Part shown: one piece after another, positions 60,511-64,000 of the stretch | Layout of the letters: each line of letters opens with the position of its first letter | Position numbering within the stretch: the stretch's first letter is position 1 | NCBI RefSeq assembly: GCF_003628125.1 | Contig: NZ_RBZU01000012.1 | Coordinates: 1-64,000 of the forward strand | DNA length: 64,000 nt | Reading direction: 5' to 3' | DNA from: Pararobbsia silviterrae | GTDB taxonomy: Bacteria > Pseudomonadota > Gammaproteobacteria > Burkholderiales > Burkholderiaceae | Program-made: the position numbers and the translations under genes | Notes under the pieces: model-generated | Told to the model about the DNA's origin: nothing | The model's database searches: none | What the model saw: the letters and a program-made list of their open reading frames with translations, nothing else

Positions 60511-60536
60511 CATTCCCATGAGTCAAAGGCGACAAC

Positions 60537-61322
60537 GTGACGTATCGCGATCTGGAACTCGACCGGCGCCTGCCCGAGCCCAAGCCCGTGCATTTCCGCT
60601 ATGACCAATTCGAACCCGATACGGATTTCGAATTTCACATTCATCCTTGGGGCCAGTTGAGCCGTATCAATCTGGGCTTGATGCAGGTCGATCTTGAAGA
60701 CCGCAAGCTCACGGCGCCCGCCGAATATCTGATCTGGGTTCCCGCGCGGACGGCGCATTCGGCGTTTATCCGGCAGTCCGCCGAGTATGTGTCGGTCTAC
60801 GTGTGCGACGCGCTTGCGCACCGCTTGCCGTCCGAAGGTTGCCTGATCGTCCAGTCGCCGCTTGCGCGTGCGCTCTTCGACGATTTTTGCGCGCGGCGCG
60901 TATCGGTCATGAGCGACGAATGGGATGTGCGTCAGGCCGAATTGTTGATTGAACATCTTGCGCGCGCGGGGCGCGCGGACAGTTATCTGCCCGACAGCGA
61001 GGACCGCCAGCTCGAACCGATCCTCAAGGCGCTGCGTCTCGATCCGTCCGATACGACACCGCTTGCCGAATGGGCGCGGCGTGTGCATGGCACCGAACGC
61101 ACGCTCGCGCGGCGCTTCCAGGCCGAACTCGGTATGAGCTTCATACAGTGGCGCAATCGCGTGCGGATGCTGCGCGCGCTCGCGTGGCTCAAAGAGGAGG
61201 TGCCCGTTCACGAAATTGCCGCGCGGCTCAACTACTCGACCCCGTCCGCGTTTATTGCGATGTTTCGCAAACAGACGGGCTGTTCGCCGCAGCGCTATCG
61301 CCTGCAAAGCACGGATGTTTAG
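60537..61322 (+). CDS. AraC-family transcriptional regulator with cupin sensor domain
   Basis: This 261-residue regulator starts with GTG (AAAGGCG before it). The N-terminal cupin-like domain (about 20-110) has FHIHPWGQLSRINLGLMQVD and the WVPARTAHSAF segment. The C-terminal AraC helix-turn-helix pair (about 160-258) has WARRVHGTERTLARRFQAELGMSF and IAARLNYSTPSAFIAMFRKQTG. It is divergent from the EamA exporter. By position it should control that gene through the inverted repeat between them; regulators of this class often sense the exported compound. Confidence 0.9.
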   Translation: MTYRDLELDRRLPEPKPVHFRYDQFEPDTDFEFHIHPWGQLSRINLGLMQVDLEDRKLTAPAEYLIWVPARTAHSAFIRQSAEYVSVYVCDALAHRLPSEGCLIVQSPLARALFDDFCARRVSVMSDEWDVRQAELLIEHLARAGRADSYLPDSEDRQLEPILKALRLDPSDTTPLAEWARRVHGTERTLARRFQAELGMSFIQWRNRVRMLRALAWLKEEVPVHEIAARLNYSTPSAFIAMFRKQTGCSPQRYRLQSTDV

Positions 61323-61423
61323 CGCTCGCATGCAGGTTTGCGCGCGCGCAATATGCGAAGCGCCAGGCTAAAGACAATCGGAGCACGCGAGCACGATGCA
61401 CCGCGTCAAGCCAAGGAGGCAGC

Positions 61424-61900
61424 ATGCAGACGATGTCGACGTTTCTCTGGTTCAACGGGCAGGCCGAGGAGGCCGCGACGTTCTACACACGCATTTTTCG
61501 TGACGCGCGAGTGAAAAGCGTCATGCGATACGGCGATGCCGGTCCCGGACCGAAGGGCGCCGTCATGACGGTCGAGTTCGAAGCATTCGGGCAGCGTTTC
61601 GTGGCGTTGAACGGCGGTCCCGCATTTTCCTTTACGCCGGCCGTGTCGTTCATGATCCACTGCGATTCGCAAACGGAAATCGATGCCCTTTGGGACGCGC
61701 TGCTCGAAGGCGGCGGCGTTCCGGTCCAATGCGGCTGGCTCAGGGATCGCTTCGGCGTGTCATGGCAAGTCGTGCCGCATGCGCTGTTCGATATGCTCAA
61801 CGATGCCGATGCGGCAAAAACGACACGCGTGACGCGCGCGATGCTTCGGATGGTCAAACTTGACTTGCCGGCGCTCGAGCGCGCGTATCGAGGCGATTGA
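61424..61900 (+). CDS. VOC-family protein (PhnB/3-demethylubiquinone methyltransferase-like fold)
   Basis: This 158-residue protein of the PhnB-type VOC group has FLWFNGQAEEAATFYTRIF at 7-25, VEFEAFGQRFVALNGGP and the WDALLEGG-to-CGWLRDRFGVSWQVVP block near 104-130. That combination is the usual 3-dmu-9_3-mt domain of small Burkholderia proteins. The function of these stand-alone proteins is unknown; despite the domain name they are not methyltransferases. A perfect AAGGAGG precedes the ATG at 61424. Confidence 0.88.
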   Translation: MQTMSTFLWFNGQAEEAATFYTRIFRDARVKSVMRYGDAGPGPKGAVMTVEFEAFGQRFVALNGGPAFSFTPAVSFMIHCDSQTEIDALWDALLEGGGVPVQCGWLRDRFGVSWQVVPHALFDMLNDADAAKTTRVTRAMLRMVKLDLPALERAYRGD

Positions 61901-62152
61901 CAGCGATGGCCGGTTCGCGAATTGTTACGGCGCTTTTCATTGTGCCGACAGTCATTGCCCGTGTCAGCTTTGCGTAATCCATTGCCGTTCAAGGCTTTAG
62001 CGTAAATCGTCGCGGCTAGCGTTTACCCGTGCCCGTGTAAGGTTCACTTACAAGCCCTCACGTCTTTGAACGAGGCCGATCGATAGAGTGGGTTCCAGCA
62101 GCAGGGCACACAGGTTCTGACCTCTGCAACGAACCCTTCAAGGAGATCGGCA

Positions 62153-62449
62153 ATGAAGACAATGAAAAAGATCCCGCGCGTTTTGATCGCAACGTTCGTC
62201 GCGGGTGCGGCTTTGGCGGCAACGGGTAGCGCATTCGCGCAAGTCGACCGGATCGTCATCAGCGATGCCCCGGCGGTCCAGTACGGCGCGCCTCAAATGG
62301 TTCCCGTCGGCATCTCGATCTCGATCGGCTGGCATGGCGATCGCTATTGGGACGGTCACCGCTATTGGGCGCATGACGACTGGATGCGCCATCATCCGCA
62401 TGACCCGGGTCCTCGTGGCCACGATCACGACGACCATCACGATCATTGA
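62153..62449 (+). CDS. Small exported protein with His/Asp-rich C-terminus
   Basis: I do not recognise a named family. The 98-residue protein has a signal peptide (KTMKKIPRVLIATFVAGAALA to SAFA, about 29 residues), a short middle with VPVGISISIGWHGDRYWDGHRYW, and a tail in which His and Asp dominate (MRHHPHDPG, then DHDDHHDH). Such tails bind metals such as nickel, zinc or copper. AAGGAG lies eight bases before the ATG and a strong terminator follows about 100 bp after the stop, so it is a monocistronic gene. Confidence 0.8.
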   Translation: MKTMKKIPRVLIATFVAGAALAATGSAFAQVDRIVISDAPAVQYGAPQMVPVGISISIGWHGDRYWDGHRYWAHDDWMRHHPHDPGPRGHDHDDHHDH

Positions 62450-62906
62450 TGCGTCGCGTGTGAGGCCGACGTAAGCGCGCCCGAGCGCGCCTGCGTCGCC
62501 AGTTTCCGACTCGACGCGTGAGCGATTCAATCGCACATGTGGACGACACCGAGCCCCTGACCGCGTAGTATCGGCAGGGGCTTTTTGTTGTGCGTCGAAC
62601 GCGGCGCGGCGGCCCGAAGCGCATCGGGTTCCGCGTTGTTTCGCGCATCGTGCGGCGTGCACTGTCGTGCGGCGGGTTGCGTACCCGGCGATCGATCCGG
62701 TTCCGCGCCTCGCTGGGCGTCCGACTCCGCGGCTGACGACGCACCTGACTTAGCAGCCCATGGCAGACCCGGTCGAAATCGACGCACGTCGATCGTCGTC
62801 AGTCCGGGGACACCGATGCGCGCGCCCGCCCGCATCCACGCGTTCCCGAGCCGGTGCGCGTGCGCCGGCCCAGATCGTTGCGCGAACCTACTGAGGAGCT
62901 TCAATC
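62450..62906. other. 457-bp gap downstream of the His-rich gene
   Basis: This gap holds the terminator listed separately and about 300 bp of GC-rich sequence before the VOC gene. I see no gene in it. Confidence 0.6.
62552..62588 (+). terminator. Rho-independent terminator
   Basis: A perfect 8-bp stem AGCCCCTG with CAGGGGCT (15-nt loop) runs straight into TTTTTGTTG. It ends transcription of the His-rich small protein gene. Confidence 0.85.
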
Positions 62907-63395
62907 ATGGCGAACGCTGTCCAGTCCATTCCCGATGGCATGCATACCGTCACACCGCACCTGGTCGTCGATGGCGCGGCCAAGGCCATCGAGTTCTACA
63001 AAAAAGCCTTCGATGCCGTCGAGCTTTCGCGGCTGCCGGGACCCGACGGAAAAATCATGCATGCGTCGATCCGGATCGGCGATTCCGTCGTCATGCTCGT
63101 CGACGAAGGGCCGCATTGGCAGTCGTTCGGGCCGTTGACGCTCAAGGGATCGCCGGTCACGTTGCATCTCTATGTACCCGATACCGATGCGACGTTCGCG
63201 CAGGCCGTGTCGGCCGGCGCGAAAGCCACGATGGAGCCGGCCGATATGTTCTGGGGCGATCGCTTCGGCCAGCTTCAAGACCCGTTCGGCCATAAATGGT
63301 CGATCGCGACGCATCAACGCGATATGACGCCGCAGGAGATGCAAGCGGGGATGCAAGAGGCGGCGCGCAATATGCAGGCCTCGCAATCGTCGTAG
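62907..63395 (+). CDS. VOC-family protein (glyoxalase/PhnB-like)
   Basis: This 162-residue protein of the VOC superfamily has TPHLVVDGAAKAIEFYKKAFDAVE at 16-39, MHASIRIGDSVVMLVDE, LHLYVPDTDATFAQAVSAGA and WGDRFGQLQDPFGHKWSIATH. It is of the PhnB-like type common in proteobacteria and possibly binds a metal through H50-type and E113-type residues; the substrate is unknown. AGGAG lies eight bases before the ATG. It is a distinct protein from the VOC gene at 61424-61900. Confidence 0.88.
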   Translation: MANAVQSIPDGMHTVTPHLVVDGAAKAIEFYKKAFDAVELSRLPGPDGKIMHASIRIGDSVVMLVDEGPHWQSFGPLTLKGSPVTLHLYVPDTDATFAQAVSAGAKATMEPADMFWGDRFGQLQDPFGHKWSIATHQRDMTPQEMQAGMQEAARNMQASQSS

Positions 63396-63479
63396 GCCGA
63401 CCGTGGGCCGATGAGGCGAATGCGCCTGGATGCGCGCGGCGCGGTTGCGGGATCCGTCCGTGCCGCGCGCATCGCATGC

Positions 63480-64000
63480 TTATGCCGCGCGTTTGTTCCG
63501 CATGACGAGGAACAGGCCCGCGGCGGCGAGCGCCATACCGGGCCAGACGAGCAGCGGCATCGGCTCGCCGAGCACGAGGCGCGCGATGATCGCCGTCGCG
63601 GGCGGCACGAGAAAGAACAGCGCCGAGACACGCGACGCTTCGCCGTAGCGGATCATCGCGAGCAGCAAGGTGATCGCGATGATCGAATTGAAAATCACGA
63701 GATAGACGAGCGAGACGAACAGCCCGGGTGCCCATTGAATCCGCATGGGTTCCAGCGCATATGCAAGCGGCGCCGTGACCGCGAACCCGACGACGTACTG
63801 GACGAGATTCGCCGTCACGGGGTGCGTATGCGTGCCGAAGCGCTTTTCCCAGAGCGTGCCCGCCGTCATCGACGCGAGCGCGAGCACGCAGAACACGAGG
63901 CCGAGCGTCGACGTGACATCGATCGACGAGCGCGCGACGACGACCCAGACCGCGCCCGCGACGCCGAGCGCGAGTCCGATCCAGCGCGTGAGGTCGACGC
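63480..64000 (-). CDS. EamA-family (DMT) exporter, C-terminal part; 5' end beyond the window
   Basis: This minus-strand frame stays open to the window's right edge and encodes the second EamA repeat of a DMT-superfamily exporter: ITRWIGLALGVAGAVWVV-like sequence at the edge, then FCVLALASMTAGTLWEKRFG and IFNSIIAITLLLAMIRYGEASRVSALFFLVP (quoted in pieces), ending VMRNKRAA. Typical proteins have about 300 residues, so roughly 130 residues are missing upstream. It is distinct from the EamA gene at 59543-60439. The substrate is unknown. Confidence 0.88.
   Translation of the reverse strand, partial: VDLTRWIGLALGVAGAVWVVVARSSIDVTSTLGLVFCVLALASMTAGTLWEKRFGTHTHPVTANLVQYVVGFAVTAPLAYALEPMRIQWAPGLFVSLVYLVIFNSIIAITLLLAMIRYGEASRVSALFFLVPPATAIIARLVLGEPMPLLVWPGMALAAAGLFLVMRNKRAA

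Noticed and set aside
1-64000. CRISPR arrays, intact insertion sequences, prophage genes
   Set aside because: No regularly spaced repeats with unique spacers and no transposase, integrase or phage structural genes were recognised.

Overview
The window looks like part of a high-GC chromosome or chromid of a Burkholderiales bacterium, most likely Burkholderiaceae sensu lato (Burkholderia, Paraburkholderia, Caballeronia and relatives). The clues are the GC-rich codon use, a classic Burkholderia-type porin, two DUF4148 exported proteins, a Lys/Ala-rich histone-H1-like protein and many LysR, IclR, AraC and HxlR regulators. The genus assignment is inference. No rRNA, tRNA, CRISPR array or intact insertion sequence was recognised.

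Layout. 1-3.7 kb is sparse: a truncated DUF1016 (YhcG-like) gene and a beta-propeller lipoprotein. 3.7-15 kb is an iron-acquisition region, nearly all on the minus strand: a TonB-dependent receptor with an N-terminal signalling domain plus its FecR/FecI pair; a fused FhuB-type permease with an FhuD-type binding protein; a second siderophore receptor; and an AraC regulator. Two Fur-box-like sites lie upstream of fecI and of the second receptor. No FhuC-type ATPase gene is present. 15-19 kb carries a PEP-mutase/isocitrate-lyase-family enzyme, an MFS exporter with a divergent HxlR regulator and two operator-like repeats, and a LysR regulator. 19.3-21.8 kb holds a DUF4148 protein, a receiver-degenerate OmpR-like regulator and a porin.

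21.9-32 kb is the most unusual part, a run of seven minus-strand genes. In transcription order it begins with a 1186-residue protein that fuses an NCS1 nucleobase-type transporter, a cysteine-rich putative zinc module, two membrane helices, a histidine kinase and a receiver. It continues with an overlapping LuxR-type response regulator, then a binding protein, two permeases and an ATPase of a polyamine-type ABC importer, and ends with a MetX-like alpha/beta hydrolase. This looks like a self-contained sense, import and process module whose ligand is unknown.

32.6-37.5 kb is a catabolic cluster of SDR, MFS, SDR, GST and IclR genes with a TTACGC repeat operator. 37.5-45.4 kb holds ompW and a universal stress protein gene separated by two FNR-type boxes, a fatty acid desaturase, a lipoprotein, a membrane-anchored TAXI-like binding protein, a quinone oxidoreductase, bluB and a second DUF4148 gene. 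45.6-54 kb is a D-xylose utilisation locus (galM and xylR facing xylB-xylF-xylG-xylH) without xylA. 54-64 kb holds an orphan Rieske oxygenase, the histone-like protein, NudC, an RNase T2, a lipase-like hydrolase, an EamA exporter with a divergent AraC regulator and a palindromic operator, two VOC proteins, a His-rich exported peptide and a second EamA exporter cut by the window end.
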